Part shown: in pieces, positions 1 through 6,033 of the stretch
Layout of the letters: each line of letters begins with the position of its first letter
How positions within the stretch are numbered: position 1 is the stretch's first letter
Source: an uncultured Altererythrobacter sp.
GTDB lineage: Bacteria; Pseudomonadota; Alphaproteobacteria; Sphingomonadales; Sphingomonadaceae
Direction: 5' to 3'
NCBI GenBank assembly: GCA_937950385.1
Contig: CALFEA010000135.1
Location: 1-14,903 of the forward strand
Length of the DNA: 14,903 nucleotides
Made by a program: the position numbers and the translations under genes
The notes under the pieces: generated by a model
Seen by the model: only the letters and a program-made list of their open reading frames with translations
What the model was told of the DNA's origin: nothing
Databases searched by the model: none

Positions 1-178
1 GTTGGAGAACGCGTTCATAGCTGCCCGATCGCCCGCCAACCATATCGCGAATGCCAGCAAGAAAGTCGCGGAACATATTGGCGCCGACAATCACTTCGCC
101 CACGACGATTCCGGAATACTCGCGGATCGGCCAGCCTTCGATTGTCGGTGTAGTGGTGACGGTAACGCTCGTAGACAT
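1..178 (-). CDS. YbjQ/UPF0145 family protein, N-terminal part (cut by window edge)
   Basis: Reading the minus strand from ATG at 178 gives 59 residues that run off the left edge. They begin [18 protein letters not shown] and contain the family hallmarks [19 protein letters not shown] and [14 protein letters not shown]. This is the start of the small YbjQ/UPF0145 family (PF01906, annotated as putative heavy-metal binding), usually about 105 aa, so roughly half is missing. A second in-frame ATG lies at 184, but the Shine-Dalgarno AGGAG (186-190) sits 7 nt before the ATG at 178 and only 1 nt before the one at 184, so 178 is preferred. The gene follows gapR on the same strand by about 50 bp and could be co-transcribed with it. 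The biological role of the family is not firmly known. The family call is confident. Confidence 0.88.
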   Translation of the reverse strand, partial: MSTSVTVTTTPTIEGWPIREYSGIVVGEVIVGANMFRDFLAGIRDMVGGRSGSYERVLQ

Positions 179-188
179 TGGCATGCTC

Positions 189-221
189 CTGATGCTGCAG
201 CTGAGAATACTAACGCATCAG
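189..221. repeat. Inverted repeat in the gapR-ybjQ gap
   Basis: CTGATGC (189-195) and GCATCAG (215-221) form a perfect 7-bp inverted repeat with a 19-nt loop between gapR and the YbjQ-family gene. No T-run follows it on the minus strand, so it does not look like a complete intrinsic terminator. It could be an RNA stem that modulates read-through or mRNA stability, or it could be chance. Confidence 0.35.
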
Positions 222-230
222 CCCTTCAGA

Positions 231-467
231 TCAACCGATGCCCAGCGCAGCTTTATATGTGTCGAGCACCATTTCCATTTCGCTGCGATCATCCGGCTTC
301 ATTTTGCGCAGACGCACGATCTGGCGCATGATTTTGGGGTCATAGCCCACCGCTTTGGCTTCGGCGTAAACATCGCGAATATCATCAGCGATGCCTTTCT
401 TCTCTTCTTCAAGGCGCTCGATGCGCTCGATCAAAAGGCGCAGGCGGTCATCAGTGGCTTCGGCCAA
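231..467 (-). CDS. gapR: GapR family DNA-binding protein (DUF2312/UPF0335), TTG start
   Basis: This 78-aa protein has the DUF2312 pattern: an N-terminal coiled-coil helix rich in Glu, Arg and Leu ([19 protein letters not shown]), then [20 protein letters not shown] and a basic [10 protein letters not shown] segment. In Caulobacter the family member GapR is a nucleoid-associated protein that binds overtwisted AT-rich DNA ahead of polymerases and stimulates type II topoisomerases. It is essential or nearly so there. The copy here is about ten residues shorter at the N-terminus than Caulobacter GapR. The start must be TTG at 467: an in-frame stop lies a few codons upstream, no ATG is available, and GGAG (475-478) is placed 7 nt before it. 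It is divergent from the TIR-cyclase pair and probably precedes the YbjQ-family gene in one transcript. Family assignment is strong. Functional equivalence to Caulobacter GapR is inferred. Confidence 0.9.
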   Translation of the reverse strand: MAEATDDRLRLLIERIERLEEEKKGIADDIRDVYAEAKAVGYDPKIMRQIVRLRKMKPDDRSEMEMVLDTYKAALGIG

Positions 468-474
468 GTCGTGT

Positions 475-478
475 CTCC
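475..478 (-). promoter_or_regulatory. Shine-Dalgarno site fixing the TTG start of gapR
   Basis: On the minus strand GGAG lies 7 nt upstream of TTG at 467. This is the only well-spaced ribosome-binding site near the beginning of the GapR reading frame, and it supports initiation at a rare TTG codon. Confidence 0.65.
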
Positions 479-682
479 AGAATCACTTTGAATTGAAATT
501 TGCCTCTGGTTAGCCTTGCAGCATTTGCGGCGAAAGATGCTTTTCACATTTTTGCGGGATAGTTCTGTGGGCAAGCCACACACGGCAGACTGTCGCCTCC
601 ATCCTATTGCATGCGCGCGAGCCTGCTCTATCATCCGCCGCAATTGGTGGCAGGCAAATCAGGGCACTTGGGGGAAATCGGC

Positions 683-1915
683 ATGGTGGATGTCTTCATA
701 TCCTATTCGCGCAAAGACAAGGAGCGGGTCGCAAGACTGGCCCGCGCGATTGAGGATGAAGGATATGATGTGTGGTGGGATGCAGAATTGCCTCCGCATC
801 AAAGCTATGGCGATGTCATAACCCGCAAGATTTCCGAAGCAAAAGCGGCGATTGTCGTGTGGTCGCCCGATGCTGCCGCCAGCGAATGGGTGCGCGCCGA
901 AGCAGATATGGCGCGCAATCAAAAGAAATTGGTGCAGACCGCATTGGGCGAGATTATTCCGCCGCTGCCTTTCAACCAAATCCAATATGCAGATATTGGC
1001 GATTGGCAGGGTGAGGACACGCATGATAGCTGGCGCAAAATTAAGGCAAGTCTGGCCGATTTGTGCGGACGAAACGGCCCCGACGCCAGCGTCGCAAGCG
1101 CGCATGAACCCGCCTTTGCGCCCCCGCCTGCAGCGGAACCAGAAGCGCCAGCGGATGAAGAATATGAAGAGCCCGCGCGCAGCAAATTGCCCTTGTTTGC
1201 CGGCCTAGGCATTGGCGGGATCGCGCTTGCGATTGCCGCCGCCTTTGCCTTGTCACCTGACGCCAGCGATTATGATGGCGAAGAGAAAGTGGCTTCCTCC
1301 ATTGGCGGGAAAAAGGGCGAGACCCCTGATGATGGCAAAGATGCATCCGAGCCGCCTGCCCCACCCCCAGAAGCCCAGCGCCCTGAAATTCCAGCCGATT
1401 GGATTCTCGCCACGGTCGATGATCCCGATGGCCATTCCAATGTGCGCGCCCGCCCTTCAGCCTCATCAGACATCGTGAGCAAAGTTCAGGTCGGCGAGAC
1501 TTTCAGAGCAAGGCGCGAGCCGGGCAAATGGTGGCCGGTGGAATTATCCGATGGGACCAAAGGTTTTATCGCCAAACGCCTGATCCGCGTCAAAGGCTCC
1601 GGCAATGCGCCGCCGCAAACCACGCCTGCTCCGCCCCAAGCGCGGCGCGTGAATTGCAGCTTCAACAATACGGCATTTTCCTTCAACGGGCCATGCGATT
1701 TCACCTCCGGCGACGGCGGAGATTTTAGCGCAACCAGCGCAAACGGCAGTTTTTTCACCGATATCACGCGCATTTATTTGGACGTAACCGCAACAGACCA
1801 AGGCATGCTTCAATTGTTCAATCCTACCGGCCAAGTCCAGCAAATCAGCGTGACACGCAGCACCCAAGACCGCGCCTGTTGGGAAGGTCCAAGCGTGTCG
1901 TTTTGCGCGCGCTAA
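683..1915 (+). CDS. TIR-domain protein with one TM segment, SH3b domain and Cys-containing C-terminal domain
   Basis: The 410-aa product opens with a TIR domain (about 1-127). DVFISYSRKD is the first strand and loop, GYDVWWDAEL the BB-loop region, and SEWVRAE carries W69 and E73 in the WxxxE arrangement where bacterial TIR NADases have their catalytic Glu. A Pro/Glu-rich linker (133-167) leads to a hydrophobic segment (169-190). Arg166 and Lys168 lie before it and acidic residues after it, which predicts TIR in the cytosol and the C-terminus in the periplasm. After another Pro-rich linker comes an SH3b-like domain (about 241-304; SNVRARPS, GKWWPVE, GFIAKRL). The last domain has four cysteines (325, 338, 399, 408) and matches no family I recognise. 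The ATG at 683 is chosen over the in-frame ATG at 611 because the TIR strand begins right after it and GGGGGA (670-675) lies 7 nt upstream. A cyclase gene follows after 30 bp. TIR, TM and SH3b calls are solid. NADase activity and topology are inferred. Confidence 0.88.
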   Translation: MVDVFISYSRKDKERVARLARAIEDEGYDVWWDAELPPHQSYGDVITRKISEAKAAIVVWSPDAAASEWVRAEADMARNQKKLVQTALGEIIPPLPFNQIQYADIGDWQGEDTHDSWRKIKASLADLCGRNGPDASVASAHEPAFAPPPAAEPEAPADEEYEEPARSKLPLFAGLGIGGIALAIAAAFALSPDASDYDGEEKVASSIGGKKGETPDDGKDASEPPAPPPEAQRPEIPADWILATVDDPDGHSNVRARPSASSDIVSKVQVGETFRARREPGKWWPVELSDGTKGFIAKRLIRVKGSGNAPPQTTPAPPQARRVNCSFNNTAFSFNGPCDFTSGDGGDFSATSANGSFFTDITRIYLDVTATDQGMLQLFNPTGQVQQISVTRSTQDRACWEGPSVSFCAR

Positions 1916-1945
1916 TCGGTCCAATAATGGGCAAACGGAGTGAGC

Positions 1946-3094
1946 ATGGCAGACGTTGAAACTGCGGCTGATGGCACGATTGCAAGCTATTGCGGCCATA
2001 TGTTCGAAAGCGGCTCGGCAGCAGAAACCGCGCTCGCTCAAAAGATCGCTACGGCAGTAAAAGACAACGCCATCCGCATTGCTTATGGCCCGCTGGCATG
2101 CGGCGCGGACATCCTTATTGCCGAGGCAATATTGAATGCGGGCGCTGAGCTCAATGTGGTGCTGCCCTTTGCCGCCGATGACTTCATTCGCGAAAGCGTA
2201 TTGTGCGGGGGAGAGGAATGGCTGGCGCGCTATCATGCCTGTATGGAGCGCGCAGCCTCTGCGCATTTTGCGACGTCCGGCGCTTATGTCGGCGATGATA
2301 ATCAGTTCGCTTACAACACAAGGCTTGCCATGGGGCTGGCAGTTTTGCGCAGTCAGGAATTGCCGCTGGAACCGGTGCAATTGGCGGTCGTCTCGGACGC
2401 ATTCAAATCCTATTCGCTCACTGGGCTAGCGGGCACTGTTGCGGATATTGCCCTGTGGCAAGACCTTGGCCGTACGACCATTTCCATCCCCGCAGGCGAT
2501 GTGCCGCGCGACCTTAATTTTCCGCCAAAACCGCCGCTCACCGAAGGAACACGGCGCGATATTCGCAGCATAATCTTTGCCGATTACAAGGGTTTCTCAC
2601 GATTGGGCGAGCGAGAACTTCCATTGTTTATGGCAGAGGTGATGGGCCGGATTTCCGTTGTTCTGAATGCTCACGGCGACCATGTCGAATTTCGCAACAC
2701 TTGGGGCGATGCGATTTATGTCATCATCGATGAACCACGCAACGCCGCATCGATAGCGTTGGATTTGCAAAGCGCGCTGGATGACCTTCCGCCTGAACTA
2801 ACGCCCAAAGGTGAAATCGCCGGCATGCGAATTGGCGTACATTTCGGCCCCATCTGGGTTGGCACAGATCAGATCACTGGCGGCAAATTATGCTATGGCG
2901 GCGAGGTCAATAAAACCGCGCGGATCGAACCAGTCACTCCGGTTGGCGGGGTTTATTGCACCGAAGCCTTTGCCGCAGCTTTATTGGTCGATAATTGCGA
3001 TGATTGCATTTTCACATCCCATGGCCGCACGCAATTGCCAAAGGATTTTGGCGCGGTTGAATTGTATCTATTGGAACGGGCAAAACAGCTTTGA
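1946..3094 (+). CDS. SLOG/Rossmann-like sensor domain fused to a class III nucleotide cyclase
   Basis: This is a 382-aa soluble protein with no signal peptide or TM segment. Residues about 12-150 form an alpha/beta nucleotide-binding fold of SLOG/LOG type: GH at 17-18, AYGPLACGADILIAEA (46-61), then a strand ending VLPF (72-75). Residues about 203-380 are a class III cyclase catalytic domain. IIFADYKGFSRL carries metal ligand D213, NTWGDAIYVI carries metal ligand D255, RIGVHFGPI follows, and VNKTARIEP supplies N322 and R326, which stabilise the transition state. The two residues that normally select the base appear to be N251 and L315, not the Lys/Asp of adenylate or Glu/Cys of guanylate cyclases, so the product is uncertain. 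The start is ATG at 1946, with GGAG (1937-1940) 5 nt upstream. A GTG at 1940 is inside that site. The gene follows the TIR gene by 30 bp and is very probably co-transcribed. The cyclase call is strong; the SLOG call is moderate. Confidence 0.85.
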   Translation: MADVETAADGTIASYCGHMFESGSAAETALAQKIATAVKDNAIRIAYGPLACGADILIAEAILNAGAELNVVLPFAADDFIRESVLCGGEEWLARYHACMERAASAHFATSGAYVGDDNQFAYNTRLAMGLAVLRSQELPLEPVQLAVVSDAFKSYSLTGLAGTVADIALWQDLGRTTISIPAGDVPRDLNFPPKPPLTEGTRRDIRSIIFADYKGFSRLGERELPLFMAEVMGRISVVLNAHGDHVEFRNTWGDAIYVIIDEPRNAASIALDLQSALDDLPPELTPKGEIAGMRIGVHFGPIWVGTDQITGGKLCYGGEVNKTARIEPVTPVGGVYCTEAFAAALLVDNCDDCIFTSHGRTQLPKDFGAVELYLLERAKQL

Positions 3095-3130
3095 TTTGGC
3101 CGCGTTTTTAAGCCGGTTTAACAGTACCTT

Positions 3131-3183
3131 GCCTCGTCATCTCGGCTTTGGCCTCGTTTGGCCTTATCTGGCCTCGTCATCTC
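3131..3183. repeat. Short imperfect repeats in the convergent gap after the cyclase gene
   Basis: GCCTCGTCATCTC occurs exactly twice (3131-3143 and 3171-3183). Between the copies lie two related 10-mers, GCCTCGTTTG (3151) and GCCTTATCTG (3161), giving a degenerate array with a 10-bp step. It fills the gap between the convergent cyclase and DUF1244 genes. It does not form a stable hairpin with a T-run, so it is not an evident terminator. It may be a remnant of local slippage. Confidence 0.5.
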
Positions 3184-3211
3184 AAACGCGATTTTGCGCG
3201 CTGTTTGCAGC

Positions 3212-3532
3212 CTATTTATTTTTCGCAACACTGGCTTTCATCGCTGCCAATTGAGCTTCCGTTGCGGGCGTTTGCCGCGTCGCTTTCCATTCATCCTGCG
3301 GCATGCCGTGAATGACCTCGCGCGCCGCAGCTTTGTCTCCATCAAAACCTGCATCCATAATCCAATCAGCGAGGCAATTGCGGCAAAAGCCGGACAGGCC
3401 CATCAAATCAATATTCTGTGCATCATGGCGGTGCTGAAGATGGCGAACCAGCCGCCGAAAGGCCGCCGCAGCGACTGCATCATCCAACATATCGAGATTA
3501 TCGCCTCGAATTTTAGGTGAATTCGTATCCAT
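3212..3532 (-). CDS. DUF1244 domain protein
   Basis: The 106-aa protein matches the short DUF1244 family (PF06844). The diagnostic core is FRRLVRHLQ (25-33), then NIDLMGLSGFCRNCLADW (40-57) with C50 and C53 in the CRNC motif, then EVIHGMPQDEWKA (72-84). The family is widespread in Proteobacteria and its biochemical role is unknown. The paired cysteines suggest metal binding or redox activity, but that is inference. The start ATG (3530-3532) has an AGGAAG site on the minus strand upstream. The gene is divergent from pyruvate kinase, with only 63 bp between the two start codons, and convergent with the cyclase gene. It has normal length and no sign of damage. Confidence 0.88.
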   Translation of the reverse strand: MDTNSPKIRGDNLDMLDDAVAAAAFRRLVRHLQHRHDAQNIDLMGLSGFCRNCLADWIMDAGFDGDKAAAREVIHGMPQDEWKATRQTPATEAQLAAMKASVAKNK

Positions 3533-3558
3533 ATTGGTTCTTCCTTGGCATCATATGC

Positions 3559-3588
3559 TTGAGTTGCTGTGAACCCATGTCATACCTT
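3559..3588 (+). promoter_or_regulatory. Candidate pyk promoter
   Basis: TTGAGT (3559-3564) and TACCTT (3583-3588) are separated by 18 bp and resemble sigma-70 -35 and -10 boxes. A transcript from this promoter would begin at or within a base or two of the ATG at 3596. That fits the lack of any Shine-Dalgarno sequence before this start and would make the mRNA leaderless. The match is loose and is the only promoter evidence seen here. Confidence 0.3.
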
Positions 3589-3595
3589 CACAATA

Positions 3596-5065
3596 ATGAA
3601 ACAACGAAAATTATCAGCAGTCAGTCCCCGCAGGCGCAAGGTGAAGATCCTTGCGACCGTTGGCCCTGCCTCAAGCTCGCCTGAAATGCTCAAAAAACTG
3701 TTCATGGAAGGGGCCGATGCCTTCCGCGTCAATATGAGCCATGGCGACCACGAAACCCACGCCAAAACCATTGCCGCAATCCGCGCATTGGAGGCTGAAT
3801 TTGGCCGGCCCATCGCGATCCTTGCCGATTTGCAGGGGCCAAAATTGCGCGTCGGCACTTTCAAAGATGGCAAAGCGGTCATCCGCCATTCGGGGCATTT
3901 CACCCTCGATCGCAATCCAGAGCCCGGCGATGAAAACCGCGTTGAATTGCCGCATCCAGAATTGTTCGGTATTTTGGAAAAAGGCCAGCGGCTGCTCATC
4001 AATGATGGCAAGATACGCCTCAGAGTGATCCGCGCAGATGATGATGCGATTTTGTGCTCTGCCGAGGTTGGCGGGGTCATCTCAGACCGCAAGGGCGTGA
4101 ATGTGCCCGATGTCGAAGTGCCTATCCCCGCGCTGACAGTGAAAGACCGCAAGGATCTCGCTTTTGCAGTGGACCACGGGGCGGATTGGATCGGGCTTAG
4201 CTTCGTTCAGCGGCCTGAGGATTTGGCCGAGGCCCGCAGGCTGATGGGCGGATATGGCGCGCTATGCGCAAAAATTGAAAAGCCAATGGCGATCAACCGC
4301 TTGGATGAATTGCTGGAATTGGCTGACGGGCTGATGGTGGCGCGCGGTGATTTGGGTGTTGAGCTGGAGCCGTATGAAGTGCCGCCTTTGCAAAAACGCA
4401 TCGTCAATGCGGCGCGCACCGCGGGCAAGCCGGTGATCGTTGCCACGCAAATGTTAGAAAGCATGATTGAAAATCCGACACCAACCCGCGCAGAGGTCTC
4501 TGATGTGGCCAATGCCGTTTATGACGGGGCGGATGCTGTGATGCTGTCAGCGGAAAGCGCAGCAGGCGATTGGCCAGTGGAATCGGTGGTGATGATGGAC
4601 CGGATTGCCGCTCAGGTGGAGGCGGATGAAGGCTATACCGCCCGTGTTCGCTTTCACGATACGCCGCCTGATGCGACCACATCTGATGCGCTTGCCCATA
4701 GCTGTATGACCATTGCCGACACTGTCCCGATCAGCGCGATCACAGTGTTCACCGCTTCTGGCTCAACGGCGCGGCGCGTCTCACGCGAACGGCCTGCAAC
4801 ACCGGTTCTGGTGCTAACCCCATCGACCCGTACGGCGCGGCGCGTGGCGCTATTATGGGGCGCGCATTCGGTGCTGACCAAGGATATTGGCAGCTTTGAA
4901 GAAATGATCGCCAAGGGCAAACGCATGGCACTGCGGCACGGTTTTGGCACCGCAGGCAGCAAGATGATTGCACTGGCGGGCGTACCGTTCGGAACGCCGG
5001 GCTCCACCAATTTGCTCCATATCGTCACGCTGTCAGGCAATGAATTGGAGCGCCATGAGGGTTAA
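3596..5065 (+). CDS. pyk: Pyruvate kinase
   Basis: This 489-aa enzyme of the last glycolytic step transfers phosphate from phosphoenolpyruvate to ADP in the cytosol. The N-terminal barrel motif KVKILATVGPAS (15-26) is followed by DAFRVNMSHG (41-50; R44, N46 and S48 at the active site) and DLQGPKLRVG. The family signature ALCAKIEKPMA contains catalytic K216 and Mg ligand E218; VARGDLGVE has the second ligand D242. KPVIVATQMLESM and the C-terminal regulatory alpha/beta domain (TASGSTARRVSRERP, STNLLHIV) are present, so it is complete. The start is taken at ATG 3596. A GTG nine codons upstream (3569) stays in frame, but neither has a Shine-Dalgarno site and the conserved part begins about 14 residues in. 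It is divergent from DUF1244. Its last 21 codons have a diverged copy about 1 kb downstream (6043-6105). Confidence 0.97.
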   Translation: MKQRKLSAVSPRRRKVKILATVGPASSSPEMLKKLFMEGADAFRVNMSHGDHETHAKTIAAIRALEAEFGRPIAILADLQGPKLRVGTFKDGKAVIRHSGHFTLDRNPEPGDENRVELPHPELFGILEKGQRLLINDGKIRLRVIRADDDAILCSAEVGGVISDRKGVNVPDVEVPIPALTVKDRKDLAFAVDHGADWIGLSFVQRPEDLAEARRLMGGYGALCAKIEKPMAINRLDELLELADGLMVARGDLGVELEPYEVPPLQKRIVNAARTAGKPVIVATQMLESMIENPTPTRAEVSDVANAVYDGADAVMLSAESAAGDWPVESVVMMDRIAAQVEADEGYTARVRFHDTPPDATTSDALAHSCMTIADTVPISAITVFTASGSTARRVSRERPATPVLVLTPSTRTARRVALLWGAHSVLTKDIGSFEEMIAKGKRMALRHGFGTAGSKMIALAGVPFGTPGSTNLLHIVTLSGNELERHEG

Positions 5066-5079
5066 AGAGCCTTGATTAG

Positions 5080-5105
5080 ACAAATGTCTGCCCCATTTCA
5101 TTTGT
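5080..5105 (+). repeat. Inverted repeat ending at the lipoprotein start codon
   Basis: ACAAATG (5080-5086) and CATTTGT (5099-5105) form a perfect 7-bp inverted repeat with a 12-nt spacer. Its right arm touches the ATG at 5106. No Shine-Dalgarno sequence is visible. In the mRNA the stem would occupy the ribosome-binding region, so it might damp translation. It could equally be a regulator half-site pair, or chance. Confidence 0.4.
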
Positions 5106-5498
5106 ATGTTTAAGAAATGGACCTTGGTAACTCTTCTCGCATTTGTTGCGGCATCATGCGGTAGTGATTTATTTTTTAGTGGTCCAGATTCTGGCATTTA
5201 TACGGATCAGAACAACCAAGAATACAAAGTCAATGCGAATGGCCCTGCTGCACTCAGTGTAGTTGCCGATGAGGAATTATGCCTAATGTTTTGGCGAACG
5301 GAAGATCCCAAAATCGTGGATGGCGAGGAGCATCTGACCGGCCAAAGATGCAGCAATAAGACGTTCGGTGATCTGGATTGGGCAGTTGTATACGACTACG
5401 ATGTACCCAATGAAATCACTTTATTGCCTTCATCGCGAGAGTTTGCTGGTAATCCTGAACCTCTAAAATTAAAAATGAAATCCAAAGGCTTGGACTAA
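5106..5498 (+). CDS. Small hypothetical lipoprotein
   Basis: The 130-aa product starts with a basic pair (KK), a hydrophobic stretch (TLVTLLAFVA) and a lipobox ending AASC, so C18 is the likely lipidated residue after signal peptidase II cleavage. The mature part is acidic and hydrophilic. Cys59 (EELCLMFW) and Cys82 (GQRCSNK) could form a disulfide in the periplasm. I do not recognise a family. Base composition is noticeably more AT-rich than the adjoining pyk gene. It lies 40 bp after pyk on the same strand and 59 bp before the DM13 gene, with no visible ribosome-binding site but an inverted repeat directly before its ATG. The length, signal sequence and lipobox make a real gene likely. Its function is unknown. 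Confidence 0.72.
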   Translation: MFKKWTLVTLLAFVAASCGSDLFFSGPDSGIYTDQNNQEYKVNANGPAALSVVADEELCLMFWRTEDPKIVDGEEHLTGQRCSNKTFGDLDWAVVYDYDVPNEITLLPSSREFAGNPEPLKLKMKSKGLD

Positions 5499-5557
5499 AG
5501 TTTCGGCCTTTGCCCTGTATGTGCTAGCCTGCACTTCTCTTGGTGGAGAGACGCATT

Positions 5558-6028
5558 ATGAAACGCTTATTATTGCTCATCCCAACGCATCTGATCGCAG
5601 GTGCGATTGGATTTGCGCTCGGCATTTATTATCTCCCGATCCTAACGGCACAGCCCGCACCCGATGATCTGGTGCTGGAAGAAGCGACACAGGCCGCGCA
5701 ATTTTCCGTCCAACTCACCCGTGATTTGCGCGGCAGTGACACATTGCATTGGGGCGAAGGCACGATCGGCGTCACACCAGAAACCATCGTTCACAAAGGC
5801 GAGCTTGCGCCCGGGCCCGATTACAAAGTCTATCTCACAAAGGATTTTGTCGAGCATGAGGATGAGTTTGAGCCCATCAAATCACAGGCTGTTCTCATCG
5901 GCGATGTGAAGAGCTTTGACGGCTTCTTGCTGAATGTGCCTGAAGGCGTGGACGTAGCGCAATACACCACGGTGGTTGTGTGGTGCGAAACCTTCGGCGA
6001 ATTTATTACAGCGGGGAAATATCGGTAG
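5558..6028 (+). CDS. Membrane-anchored DM13 domain protein
   Basis: The 156-aa protein begins MKRLLLLIPT followed by a hydrophobic run to about residue 30, which is an uncleaved anchor or signal peptide. The rest is a DM13 domain (about 62-155): HWGEGTIGV, then TIVHKGELAPGPDYKVYLTK, then VLIGDVKSFDGFLLNVPEGVD and the terminal VVVWCETFGEFITAGKYR with the conserved Cys143. DM13 domains occur in animal and bacterial extracellular proteins and have been proposed to have a redox or electron-transfer role through this cysteine. That role is family-level inference. ATG 5558 is preferred over an in-frame TTG at 5540 because GGAG (5545-5548) is 9 nt upstream and the hydrophobic segment begins there. 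It sits 59 bp after the lipoprotein gene. Both may form a small envelope-protein unit. Confidence 0.85.
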   Translation: MKRLLLLIPTHLIAGAIGFALGIYYLPILTAQPAPDDLVLEEATQAAQFSVQLTRDLRGSDTLHWGEGTIGVTPETIVHKGELAPGPDYKVYLTKDFVEHEDEFEPIKSQAVLIGDVKSFDGFLLNVPEGVDVAQYTTVVVWCETFGEFITAGKYR

Positions 6029-6033
6029 GTTTT

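Noticed and set aside
611..682. Upstream ATG extending the TIR protein by 24 residues
   Set aside because: The extra residues are not TIR-like, and the good ribosome-binding site (670-675) is placed for ATG 683.
1544..2380. Long minus-strand open frame (278 codons) opposite the TIR and cyclase genes
   Set aside because: It spans the end of one well-supported gene and the start of another on the opposite strand, has no ribosome-binding site, and its translation resembles no protein family.
3184..3211. Possible terminator between the cyclase and DUF1244 genes
   Set aside because: Only a 4-bp CGCG stem with no following T-run on either strand.
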